The notes under the pieces are model-generated. The model ran no database searches. It had not been told where the DNA came from and saw only the letters and a program-made list of their open reading frames with translations. From assembly GCA_034680345.1 (NCBI GenBank), contig JAXISZ010000011.1, forward strand, positions 1-64,000: a stretch of DNA of 64,000 nucleotides. The letters run 5' to 3'. The translations under genes and the position numbers were made by a program. This DNA comes from SXZD01 sp034680345. Lineage in GTDB: Bacteria; Pseudomonadota; Gammaproteobacteria; Burkholderiales; Burkholderiaceae_B. Of this stretch, positions 36,054 to 44,805 are shown piece after piece (the stretch's first letter is position 1; each line of letters opens with the position of its first letter).

Positions 36054-37118
36054 TTAGCTATATTGGTTTTGCACCCAATTATTAAAGTTTTGGTCTTTGA
36101 CTTGCTGCAACCACGCTTCATTTTCTAGATACCAAGTAACGGTTTTTTGTAAACCACTGGCAAAGCTTTCAATAGGTTTCCAGCCCAGTTCGCCACAAGT
36201 TTTGTTGGGGCTGATGGCGTAGCGGCGGTCGTGACCTGGACGGTCAGTTACAAATTTGATTTGGGTTTTATAAGATTTTTTATCAGCCCTGGGTTTGGCC
36301 TGGTCTAAAAGTTCGCACAATCTGTGAACCACCTCAAGGTTGATGGTTTCACCATAACCGCCAATATTGTAGCGCTGGCCAACGCGACCACGCTCTAAAA
36401 CCGCCATAATACCAGCAACGTGGTCATCAACGTAGATCCAGTCTCGTACCTGTTGACCATCGCCATATATGGGCAGGTCTTGGCCTGCTAGGGCTTGGTT
36501 AATCATCAAGGGGATGAGTTTTTCTGGGAATTGATAAGGACCGTAGTTGTTGCCGCAATGAGTGGTTAACACAGGTATGCCGTAGGTTTCGTGCCAAGCT
36601 CTAACCAAGTGGTCGGCGCTGGCTTTGCTAGCTGCGTAGGGGCTGTTGGGTGCGTAAGGCGTGTCCTCCGTAAAAGCGGGGGCATTGGGTTCCAGTGTGC
36701 CGTAAACTTCGTCGGTTGAGATTTGTAAATATCGAAAACTGTGTTGTTGATTTTTGTCCAGTTGTTTCCAATAATGGCGCACGCATTCAAGGAGCCGTAG
36801 TGTGCCCACAACATTGGTTTGAATGAATGTTTCAGGACCTAAGATAGAACGGTCAACGTGACTTTCTGCTGCAAAGTTGATGACAGCCCTAGGCTGGTAT
36901 TGGGTGAGCAAGCCACTGACCAACTGGCTATCGCTGATATTTCCGTGCACAAATACGTGCTTGGGGTTGTTGTAGACGGCTAACAGTGTGGATAAGTGGC
37001 CCGCATAAGTTAGAGCGTCTAAAGATACAATGGTTTCGCTGTTTTGATTGATCCAGCGGCGCGCAAAAGCCGATCCGATAAACCCCGCTGTGCCGGTAAC
37101 TAAAATGGTATTGGTCAT
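36054..37118 (-). CDS. rfbB: dTDP-glucose 4,6-dehydratase
   Basis: RfbB (RmlB) forms dTDP-4-keto-6-deoxyglucose, second step of the rhamnose pathway and first gene of this operon. The 354-residue extended SDR holds ILVTGTAGFIGSAFARRWIN, FAAESHVDRSI and LQISTDEVYGTL. The catalytic YxxxK lies in NSPYAASKASADHLVRAW, followed by NNYGPYQFPEKLIP. The cofactor loop and the catalytic Asp/Glu (TDEVYG) are intact. The 102 bp upstream, next to the orphan 299-residue gene, must hold the operon promoter. Confidence 0.96.
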   Translation of the reverse strand: MTNTILVTGTAGFIGSAFARRWINQNSETIVSLDALTYAGHLSTLLAVYNNPKHVFVHGNISDSQLVSGLLTQYQPRAVINFAAESHVDRSILGPETFIQTNVVGTLRLLECVRHYWKQLDKNQQHSFRYLQISTDEVYGTLEPNAPAFTEDTPYAPNSPYAASKASADHLVRAWHETYGIPVLTTHCGNNYGPYQFPEKLIPLMINQALAGQDLPIYGDGQQVRDWIYVDDHVAGIMAVLERGRVGQRYNIGGYGETINLEVVHRLCELLDQAKPRADKKSYKTQIKFVTDRPGHDRRYAISPNKTCGELGWKPIESFASGLQKTVTWYLENEAWLQQVKDQNFNNWVQNQYS

Positions 37119-37220
37119 GGTGCAGTTTTAAGATTGCTTACAGAACTGTGTGAGTGTGTTAAGTAAGAAACAAGTTTAATGTTTTAGTTTAATTGATGCA
37201 TTGTAAATTTGTTTAGATGA

Positions 37221-38120
37221 TCAGTCGCGGTGCGAAAAAATTAAGCTTGTTACTATGTTCTCTAATGTTAAAAATGGACTATGAAAAAGGTTAACATTGG
37301 GTTCAGTTTGCGCGATATGTGCCAAAACCATAGCACCAATAGCAGCATTACCCGCATAGTTTAATTTGTTTTGTACGTATCCAACCAGTTCTGTTGCAGT
37401 ATTTTTAAGTGCAGCGCGAATGTCTAGACTGAAACTGGCTAAACTTTTGAGTAACAAATGACAAACGCTGGCTTCCAGTGGAGTAATATTTTCGTTTTGA
37501 AGAGAAGGCAAGCCGTTTTCAAGCAATGAGCTGTCAAATTCTTCACCGTCTGCATGGTGTTTGAAAAGTGCAACTTGAGATTCCAAGTATTGCAGGTGAA
37601 ACTCAGAGCAGGCGCAAGGGTAGCTTAGTGCCTTTGCGTCGTCTGCATGGTGTGTTAGATAGTTTTGAATTGCAGACACGTGAGTATCTAATTCTATGTC
37701 GCTTGTTCGTGATGGCGTGGGCAGACTGTTTGAATAGGCCGATTGCAATTGAAAAATACGTTGTTGTCCAAAAGTATTGGCATGGAATAAAAAATCAGGG
37801 TGATGAGAATTCGGTAGTCTTGCATACAGGTTGTGTATGAGTTCATCCATTGGTTTGTAGGGCTGATATTGATTATTACGCAGAAAGCGCTTTTGCAGAA
37901 TTTCAAAGCCCTCTTTAAATCGCTTTTGTTCATCATGGTTACTATCTACAGTTAGTATCCACTTGTGGGGTGGTTCAATTGTATCGGCAAGATCATAAAA
38001 TTGTTTAATAAGAAACCTTTTAAATGCTTTTTCAAAACGAGCGGCCGTACGATCAGGTTGCTGACCAACCACCGTCTGAAAATTAGACCACGGTAAACTG
38101 TGTATCGATGTGCCTGGCAT
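37221..38120 (-). CDS. Orphan protein of unknown function
   Basis: A 299-residue, AT-rich reading frame that I do not recognise. It has no signal peptide and no membrane helix; the C-terminal region (NAAIGAMVLAHIAQ) is only mildly hydrophobic. It is rich in His and Phe. It has an internal CACSEFHLQYLESQVALFKH segment with two close cysteines, and helical stretches such as ASVCHLLLKSLASFSLDIRA. It is a single gene between the rfb operon and the rhlE-type helicase, on the rfb strand, with a 369-bp AT-rich upstream region. Like the 707- and 365-residue proteins it may be a lineage-specific effector; that is inference from context and composition. Confidence 0.65.
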   Translation of the reverse strand: MPGTSIHSLPWSNFQTVVGQQPDRTAARFEKAFKRFLIKQFYDLADTIEPPHKWILTVDSNHDEQKRFKEGFEILQKRFLRNNQYQPYKPMDELIHNLYARLPNSHHPDFLFHANTFGQQRIFQLQSAYSNSLPTPSRTSDIELDTHVSAIQNYLTHHADDAKALSYPCACSEFHLQYLESQVALFKHHADGEEFDSSLLENGLPSLQNENITPLEASVCHLLLKSLASFSLDIRAALKNTATELVGYVQNKLNYAGNAAIGAMVLAHIAQTEPNVNLFHSPFLTLENIVTSLIFSHRD

Positions 38121-38488
38121 TTTTGGTTTTTTAATATTTTAAGAATTAAATTGATTAAGAAAAATTAAGCTCGCTTAATGAACTCAAGTAAGACAAATGA
38201 ACGGAGTTTATATAATTATTTGTAGGTATGAATTTAACCTTTGACCAAAAAAATTCATCCGTTGTAATGATAATCTAATAAACGTTGGCTTGGAAAGTCG
38301 TTTTTTCTAGAATATTTTGCTTGGCGATAGCTTATTCTAGTTTGTTTCATTTGTAGTAATGTATGGCAGTACTGTATGGTGCTGCTGATGTTGAGTATCG
38401 ATTGGTTAATTTCGATGGTTTGTCTTTTTAGATTTCTTTTCTGTAAAAAAAATTAATATTTTTTCAGTCTTAGGCGTACAATGATGCC
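38121..38488. other. AT-rich divergent intergenic region with a palindrome
   Basis: This stretch of 368 bp separates the orphan 299-residue gene (minus) from the rhlE-type gene (plus). A perfect inverted repeat ATTAAGC-TC-GCTTAAT occurs at 38164-38179, about 45 bp upstream of the orphan gene's start, in operator or promoter position. No reading frame or RNA gene can be supported. Confidence 0.5.
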
Positions 38489-40033
38489 ATGACAAATTCA
38501 GACAATACAATTTTAGGTGCTGCGGCAACAGATAGCGTTTCTCAAGTTCTATTTGAAGACTTGGGTTTGCACGCTGATATTTTGAGGGCGTTGAGCGAAG
38601 AAGGCTATTCTAATCCTACGCCAATTCAAGCACAGGCCATACCAATTGCTTTATCCGGTCAAGATTTGATGGGTGCAGCGCAAACAGGCACCGGAAAAAC
38701 AGCTGGTTTTTGCTTGCCTATTCTGCAGAATTTGCTGCCTCATTCAAATTATAGTGCCTCGCCTGCACGGCATCCAGTGCGTGCTTTGGTGCTAACGCCT
38801 ACACGGGAATTGGCTGACCAAATTTTCGATAATGTACGTCGTTATGCGAAATATACTGCCTTGCGAAGTACGGTGGTTTTTGGTGGAGTAGATATTGTTC
38901 AGCAGCATCAGCAATTGCGTCAAGGCGTCGAAATTTTGATTGCTACTCCTGGACGTTTGTTAGATCATGTGCAGCAAAAGTCTGTAAATTTGTCACAAGT
39001 GCAAATTTTGGTCCTTGATGAAGCCGATCGCATGCTTGATATGGGTTTTTTGCCTGATTTGCAGCGAATCATCAATTTGTTGCCTCAGCAGCGTCAAAAT
39101 TTAATGTTTTCAGCGACTTTTTCAAATGAAATAAACAAGCTTGCCAGAAGTTTTATGCGTTCACCGGTCACTGTTGAAGTGGCTCGACGCAACGCTACGT
39201 CTGAAAATATTCAGCAGGTGGTGTTTCCTGTTGAATTCGTTGATTACAAGCTTTCTGCGGTGTCGCATTTGTTGCGTCATTATCAACTGAAACAGGCCAT
39301 AGTTTTTACAAATACTAAGCTTGCAGCCGGCCGTTTGGTGCGTCAGCTTCTGGCTGATCAAATTTCGGCGTGTGCAATTCATGGTGATAAAACGCAGTCT
39401 GATCGAATGAAAGCCCTAGACGCTTTTAAGTCGGGAGAAGTAACGGTTTTAGTTGCTACAGATGTTGCTGCTAGAGGTATTGATATTGCTGATTTGCCTT
39501 GTGTAATTAATTTTGATCTGCCTCATAGCCCCGAAGATTATGTGCATCGGATTGGTCGAACCGGACGGGCTGGAGCTCAAGGCGTAGCGTACTCTTTGTT
39601 GGCACCCGGTGATGAACGTCATTTAGTAGAGATTGAAAAACTCATAAAAAAATCGCTCACTCAAACGGCTTTGATAGATTTTAACCCTGTTTTGCAGCGT
39701 GGCCGATTTACACCCCGTTCATCGCAGCAAACAACAACCCGTTTAGTACCGCCTGGTGATGTTACTAGTCGGTTGGGTAGTCGGCGTCGACTTTCTAAGG
39801 ATGAAAAAACCACAGAGCTGCGGTTTGACGAAGAATTTGAGCGTTTGCGTCGGCGTTTGCAACAATCTGTTGTGCACGACGATTTATTTCGTTTTCCTTA
39901 CACTGAAAAGTTGGTTGCAGTCACACCAAGTTCTGGTTTTGAATTTGTTGCAGCCAAGCGTTCTCGCCCAAAATCTGTTCAGTCGCACAGTTCCCTAGCT
40001 GTTTTGCTGGGTGGTGTTCCAAAACATAAATAG
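38489..40033 (+). CDS. rhlE: DEAD-box ATP-dependent RNA helicase, RhlE type
   Basis: A 514-residue RNA helicase acting in ribosome assembly or RNA decay. All DEAD-box motifs are present in order: Q motif NPTPIQAQAI near 42, AQTGTGKT near 66, PTRELADQ, TPGRLLDH, DEADRML, SAT, VFTNTK, ARGIDIADLP and HRIGRTGRAG. A long positively charged C-terminal extension follows from about residue 385 (LGSRRRLSKDEKTTELRFDE), as in RhlE proteins. No partner gene is adjacent. Assignment to RhlE rather than SrmB or another paralogue rests on the N-terminal motif spacing and the tail, so the symbol is somewhat less sure than the family. Confidence 0.88.
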   Translation: MTNSDNTILGAAATDSVSQVLFEDLGLHADILRALSEEGYSNPTPIQAQAIPIALSGQDLMGAAQTGTGKTAGFCLPILQNLLPHSNYSASPARHPVRALVLTPTRELADQIFDNVRRYAKYTALRSTVVFGGVDIVQQHQQLRQGVEILIATPGRLLDHVQQKSVNLSQVQILVLDEADRMLDMGFLPDLQRIINLLPQQRQNLMFSATFSNEINKLARSFMRSPVTVEVARRNATSENIQQVVFPVEFVDYKLSAVSHLLRHYQLKQAIVFTNTKLAAGRLVRQLLADQISACAIHGDKTQSDRMKALDAFKSGEVTVLVATDVAARGIDIADLPCVINFDLPHSPEDYVHRIGRTGRAGAQGVAYSLLAPGDERHLVEIEKLIKKSLTQTALIDFNPVLQRGRFTPRSSQQTTTRLVPPGDVTSRLGSRRRLSKDEKTTELRFDEEFERLRRRLQQSVVHDDLFRFPYTEKLVAVTPSSGFEFVAAKRSRPKSVQSHSSLAVLLGGVPKHK

Positions 40034-40445
40034 TTACTTCTTCAGCATAAGTTGCCTAACCGAACATTTGGGCAGCCGGCTTTGTTCGTTGTGATGAAGA
40101 GTCTTGGTTTATAGATTGTTTGACTTAAAAACGCTTTAAAAGCAAGAGCTTTTGGGTCGACCTCTGTAATTTTAGCCCAAGCCCATCGCCATGAGGCAGC
40201 TAGATTTCCCATTTTGAAGACAGAAAAATTGCTAGTTTCTCTGGTCATGAATCGCTTGCGAAATTGTTTTGTAGCCAAGTCATCGCGCTGTTTATAGGAT
40301 ATAAACAGTGAGTTGGTTTTACAGTGATGGGAGCGGAGCAGGGCGGCGGGGCCCGCTATGGTTGTGAATCAACTTTGTTTTCTTTGCCCGAGGCATGGTT
40401 GGGATTGTTTGGCATGTTTGAGGTTTTACCTAGTATAATTTTGTA
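40034..40445. other. Non-coding region before dnaE with a palindrome
   Basis: These 412 bp separate the helicase gene from dnaE. They contain a perfect 9-bp inverted repeat, CTGTTTATA-GGA-TATAAACAG (40288-40308), a short GC-rich patch near 40330-40360, and a TATAAT at 40434-40439. A minus-strand frame covers 40042-40278 and stays open further upstream, but it has no recognisable family, no ATG at the frame start and no ribosome-binding site. I treat it as unproven. Confidence 0.5.
40434..40439 (+). promoter_or_regulatory. -10 element almost at the dnaE start codon
   Basis: A perfect TATAAT ends 6 bp before the dnaE ATG at 40446. Transcription would then begin at or next to the start codon. 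TTGGCA lies 19 bp upstream, a slightly long spacer. No Shine-Dalgarno sequence is seen before the ATG. This suggests a leaderless dnaE transcript unless another promoter further upstream is used. Confidence 0.4.
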
Positions 40446-43400
40446 ATGAATTTCAATCCTAAGCCCCGTTTTGTTCATTTGCGCTTGCATACCGAGTTTT
40501 CGGTTGTGGATGGCATTGTTCGTGTAGATCAGGCCGTTGCCCAAGCAGTTGAACAAGGCATGCCTGCGTTAGCAATTACCGATTTATCCAATTGGTTTGG
40601 TTTAATTAAATTTTATAAGTTGGCTCGGGCCAAGGGCGTTAAGCCGATTGTAGGTTGCGATGTGTGGTTTCATAATGATGCAGTGCCAGAGCAACCTTTC
40701 CGTGCTTTACTGTTGGTTAGAAATCATACAGGCTATTTGCAGTTATGTGAGCTTTTAACCCGTGCTTTTTTAAAAAATCAAATCAAAGGACGGGCATGTA
40801 TTCGGTGGTCTTGGCTACAAGAGGTGGGCTGTGATGGTTTGATTGCGTTGTCTGGCTTTGCTTATGGTGAGATTGGTCAGCACTTAATCAATGGTCGGCC
40901 AGAAAAAGCCCAAGCCGCTTCACTGAAGTGGCAAGCTGTGTTTAGCGGTGGTTTTTTTATTGAATTGCAGCGCCGCGGTTTGCCCGTTGAAGAAACTTTG
41001 GTCCAACAAAGCTGTAAACTTGCAGCGCAATTACAAATTCCAGTGGTGGCTACACATCCCATTGAGTTTTTAAAGCCTGAAGATTTTCGGGCACATGAGG
41101 CGCGGGTGTGCATTGCTGAGGGTGAAATTTTGTCCAACCCTCGACGCAGTAAAGCTTTTACTCAAGAGCAGTATTTTAAGTCTAGTGCGTTGATGCACGA
41201 CTTGTTTGCAGATATTCCTTCAGCCTTAGAAAATACAATGCGCATTGCCGCTGCCTGTAATTTGTTTTTGGAACTTGGCAAGCCAAAATTGCCTGTGTTT
41301 CCAACCCCACAGGGCGTGTCTTTAGACAATTATTTGGTGATGCTTGCAAAAGAAGGTTTACAAAAGCGTTTGCTACACCTGTTTCCAGACGAAAAGCAAC
41401 GAAGCCAGCAATTTCCTATTTATGCTGAACGTTTAAAAATTGAAACTGACACCATTATTAAGATGGGGTTTGCGGGTTATTTTTTGATTGTTCAAGATTT
41501 TATCAATTGGGCTAAAAATAATGGTGTGCCGGTAGGGCCTGGGCGTGGTTCTGGGGCTGGGTCAATTGCCGCGTATGCTCTAGGCATTACAGACCTGGAT
41601 CCCATACGTTATGATTTGTTGTTTGAGCGTTTTTTAAATCCTGAACGGGTATCAATGCCTGACTTTGATATTGATTTTTGTCAGGATAATCGTGACCGTG
41701 TAATTGATTATGTTAAACAAAAATATGGGCGTGATGCGGTTAGTCAAATTGCAACTTTTGGAACTCTAGGGGCTAAGGCTGTTATTCGAGACGCAGGTCG
41801 AGTATTGGACATTCCATACAATTATTGCGACAGCCTTTCAAAATTAATTCCCCATGTACCAACCGACCCTTGGGATTTGCAGCGCGCCTTAAAGGAGGAA
41901 CCTTCGTTTCGTGAACGGGTTGAAAAAGAGGATGAAGCGCGTGAAATTGTGCGATTGGCTGAGCCTTTAGAGGGCTTAACTCGCAATGTGGGCATGCATG
42001 CTGGAGGGGTATTAATTGCACCTGGCAAATTGACCGACTTTTGCCCACTATATTGTGCTGATGGATCAACAGATTCTGTTGTATCTCAGTTTGATAAAGA
42101 TGATGTTGAAGCCATTGGTTTGGTTAAATTTGACTTTTTGGGGTTGCGCAATTTAACTATTCTTGATTGGGCTGTGCGTTGGGTGCGAGAGTCTTATGAG
42201 GACCGTCGTAACTTTAATTTGGAAAATTTGCCATTAGATGATCCAGCTGTTTACGAGCTATTTTCTCAAGGCAATACCACTGCTGTTTTTCAGTCAGAAT
42301 CGCGTTCCGCCAAAGATTTAGAAAAGAAACTTCGCCCAGACACGTTTGAAGATATTATTGCATTGATGGCTTTGAATCGTCCTGGCCCGCTGGGTTCAGG
42401 TATGGTTGATGATTTTATTGCGCGCAAAAAAGAACAAACCCGCACGGGACAAGGGCGCGCAGAGTGGTATTTCCATGAAAAACTCTCACAAGTGCTTAAA
42501 AGTACCTACGGTGTTATTGTTTATCAAGAGCAGGTGATGTTGGTGGCGCAGATATTGGCCGGTTATTCTTTAGGTGGGGCAGATTTACTGCGCCGCGCTA
42601 TGGGCAAGAAAAAGCCGGAAGAAATGGCTAAGCAGCGCGAAATTTTTACCCAAGGTGCTGTTGAGCGTGGTGTGGCTCCGCAATTGGCAACACAGCTTTT
42701 TGATTTAATGGAAAAATTTGCCGAGTATGGTTTTAATAAGTCGCATTCGGCTGCTTATGCTTTGGTGGCTTATCATACTGCTTGGTTAAAGGCGCATTAC
42801 CCTGCAGAATTTATGGCTGCTACGTTGTCCTCGGATATGGATGATACGGATAAGGTCAAAATATTTGTTGAAGACTGTATTGAGCATTGTAACTTGCATA
42901 TTTTACCACCAGATATTAACGCATCTGATTATCGTTTTTTACCGGTTAAATATAAAACTCAGCAACGCGCCTTTAGTATTCGTTATGGTTTGGGGGCTAT
43001 CAAAGGAACTGGGCAGGCCGCCAGTGAAGCGATTGTTCGCGAACGCACACTCAACGGCCAGTACACCAGTTTGTTTGACTTAGTTAAGCGTGTTGACCGT
43101 CGACAAATTAATCGTCGGGTGTTGGAATCTTTGGCGCGTTCAGGGGCTTTTGATAGTTTGCATGCTGATCGAGCTCGCGTATTGGCATCGGTTGGTATAG
43201 CCTTAGAATGGGCCGAGGTACAATCTGTTAATGCAGCGCAGGCCAGTTTGTTTGATGGCGATGAAGGTGGGGAAATGCCACCAGCTTTAGCCCTTGTTCC
43301 ACCTTGGGATGATCGTAAGCGACTGGCAGAAGAAAAAATAGCATTGGGGTTTTATTTAACGGGGCACGTATTTTTGGCCGATGCCCCCAAAGTCAGGCCA

Positions 43401-43946
43401 TTTATAAAAACCAATTTAGGCCAATTGGCACCTAGTCGAGATTTTGTATGGATGACCGGTGTAGTGGGGGCTTTGCGTACGCAAATGACTAAGCGCGGAA
43501 AAATGGCTTTTTTGGTGCTGGATGACGCTACCGCTACTGTGGAAATTAGTGTGTTTAATGAACTGTATGAACGTCATCGCGCTTGGTTAAAAGAGGACAC
43601 CTTGGTGGTTATTCAAGGAAAAGTATCCGAAGATGCTTACAGTGGAGGTTTGCGGGTTGTTGCTGAACAAATTTGTAATTTAGCACAAGCCAGAGAACAA
43701 TTTATGCAGGTCATTGAGTTGCAAATCAGTGAGCCTGTAGACTGTGAAGTATTGCAGGCGCAATTACAACCGTATCGCGCGCAGCAAGGCGGGTGCTTGC
43801 TTGAAATTGTTTATCAAAACGCCACAGCTCGGTGTTTGTTGCGCTTGCCTGAGGTTTGGCGTCTTATGCCAGAAGACGCTTTATTTTATGTGCTTAAGCA
43901 AGCTTATGGTGAGCAAGCGGTGCGGTGTCTATACCTTAACCATTAA
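40446..43946 (+). CDS. dnaE: DNA polymerase III alpha subunit
   Basis: The replicative polymerase catalytic subunit, 1166 residues, normal for DnaE. The N-terminal PHP domain begins FVHLRLHTEFSVVDGIVRVD. The C-family polymerase active site includes VGPGRGSGAGSIAAYALGI and PDFDIDFCQDNRDRVIDYV with the paired aspartates. The HhH region near 830 (YGLGAIKGTGQAASEAIV) precedes a C-terminal OB-fold (MTGVVGALRTQMTKRGKMAF). The start MNFNPKPRFVHLRLH is canonical. The last 11 bp overlap the convergent bioC. Confidence 0.97.
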   Translation: MNFNPKPRFVHLRLHTEFSVVDGIVRVDQAVAQAVEQGMPALAITDLSNWFGLIKFYKLARAKGVKPIVGCDVWFHNDAVPEQPFRALLLVRNHTGYLQLCELLTRAFLKNQIKGRACIRWSWLQEVGCDGLIALSGFAYGEIGQHLINGRPEKAQAASLKWQAVFSGGFFIELQRRGLPVEETLVQQSCKLAAQLQIPVVATHPIEFLKPEDFRAHEARVCIAEGEILSNPRRSKAFTQEQYFKSSALMHDLFADIPSALENTMRIAAACNLFLELGKPKLPVFPTPQGVSLDNYLVMLAKEGLQKRLLHLFPDEKQRSQQFPIYAERLKIETDTIIKMGFAGYFLIVQDFINWAKNNGVPVGPGRGSGAGSIAAYALGITDLDPIRYDLLFERFLNPERVSMPDFDIDFCQDNRDRVIDYVKQKYGRDAVSQIATFGTLGAKAVIRDAGRVLDIPYNYCDSLSKLIPHVPTDPWDLQRALKEEPSFRERVEKEDEAREIVRLAEPLEGLTRNVGMHAGGVLIAPGKLTDFCPLYCADGSTDSVVSQFDKDDVEAIGLVKFDFLGLRNLTILDWAVRWVRESYEDRRNFNLENLPLDDPAVYELFSQGNTTAVFQSESRSAKDLEKKLRPDTFEDIIALMALNRPGPLGSGMVDDFIARKKEQTRTGQGRAEWYFHEKLSQVLKSTYGVIVYQEQVMLVAQILAGYSLGGADLLRRAMGKKKPEEMAKQREIFTQGAVERGVAPQLATQLFDLMEKFAEYGFNKSHSAAYALVAYHTAWLKAHYPAEFMAATLSSDMDDTDKVKIFVEDCIEHCNLHILPPDINASDYRFLPVKYKTQQRAFSIRYGLGAIKGTGQAASEAIVRERTLNGQYTSLFDLVKRVDRRQINRRVLESLARSGAFDSLHADRARVLASVGIALEWAEVQSVNAAQASLFDGDEGGEMPPALALVPPWDDRKRLAEEKIALGFYLTGHVFLADAPKVRPFIKTNLGQLAPSRDFVWMTGVVGALRTQMTKRGKMAFLVLDDATATVEISVFNELYERHRAWLKEDTLVVIQGKVSEDAYSGGLRVVAEQICNLAQAREQFMQVIELQISEPVDCEVLQAQLQPYRAQQGGCLLEIVYQNATARCLLRLPEVWRLMPEDALFYVLKQAYGEQAVRCLYLNH

Positions 43947-44796
43947 CAATATCAACATAAAAAACTTGATAATCGGTTTCAAAGGGCGAGGGCAGGTGTT
44001 TGAGAATGCGTCGCAAAGGCACAGGTTGGTGGTTTTCGCGGGGCGTGTTTGCACCAAGCCCTTTAAGCATTTGCGCAAAGTCTAATGGCTGCTCGAACTG
44101 TAGCACATGGGTTTTAACTGTATGTCTAAAAAAATGTAGTTTATTTTGCAATTGCTTTGCTTGGAGCCAAGCAATCATCTCTTGATGATTGGGTAAAGGC
44201 CAAAGTCCAGCCTTTAAACCCAATTGCGTGTGCGCATTTTCCCAGTTTACAAATGATCCTTGGCAGGGTACGGAAAAACTGATGCGGCGACAGTGTTTTA
44301 AGTGATGCTCTAAACTTAAATAGATATTGTCAAACCATTGCATGCAAAAGTTTGACACAATCCAGTCGATTGGGTGGGCGGGGGTCAGTTGGCTGGCATC
44401 GCCTAAAATCCAGTTCAGTTTATGCTTGGCCCAGTAAATTGTGTTGTTGATGTCTTGCTCAGTATTTTGTGCAATTTTTGGTTTACTGTTTTTTTGGGTG
44501 CTTTGTTTGATATTAGATTGAGCAATTTCAAGCATATGGGGTGAAATATCGCATGCGTTGATATGTGCCCAAGGCCATTGTTTTTGTAGTTTTTGTGTAA
44601 GTAACCCTGTACCGCAGCCTAACTCTAAAATATGGCTGTTGTCATTTAGAACCAAAGGCCACCTTTGGGGTGACTCTAAAATCCAGTGTAATAAATATTG
44701 CGCGGCTTGCTCTTGTACTTTAGCGTGCTGATTATAAGCTAGGGCAGCCTTGGAAAAGTGTTTAGCAATTGCAGGCAATATAGGGTTATACAACAT
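43936..44796 (-). CDS. bioC: Malonyl-ACP O-methyltransferase BioC
   Basis: BioC methylates the free carboxyl of malonyl-ACP so that fatty-acid enzymes can build the pimeloyl chain of biotin. The 286-residue class I methyltransferase shows HFSKAALAYNQHAKVQEQAA at the N-terminus, typical of BioC. The SAM loop ILELGCGTGLLTQKLQ is near 68, followed by HINACDISPHMLEIAQ and DWIVSNFCMQWF. Its place downstream of bioF and an alpha/beta hydrolase supports the assignment over generic methyltransferases. Confidence 0.9.
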   Translation of the reverse strand: MLYNPILPAIAKHFSKAALAYNQHAKVQEQAAQYLLHWILESPQRWPLVLNDNSHILELGCGTGLLTQKLQKQWPWAHINACDISPHMLEIAQSNIKQSTQKNSKPKIAQNTEQDINNTIYWAKHKLNWILGDASQLTPAHPIDWIVSNFCMQWFDNIYLSLEHHLKHCRRISFSVPCQGSFVNWENAHTQLGLKAGLWPLPNHQEMIAWLQAKQLQNKLHFFRHTVKTHVLQFEQPLDFAQMLKGLGANTPRENHQPVPLRRILKHLPSPFETDYQVFYVDIVNG

Positions 44797-44805
44797 AATG
44801 GTGTC

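Noticed and set aside
40042..40278. 78-codon minus-strand frame between the helicase gene and dnaE
   Set aside because: The only start for this length is TTG, no ribosome-binding site is visible, the frame stays open upstream without a start, and I recognise no family. It could be a remnant; homologues in relatives would decide.
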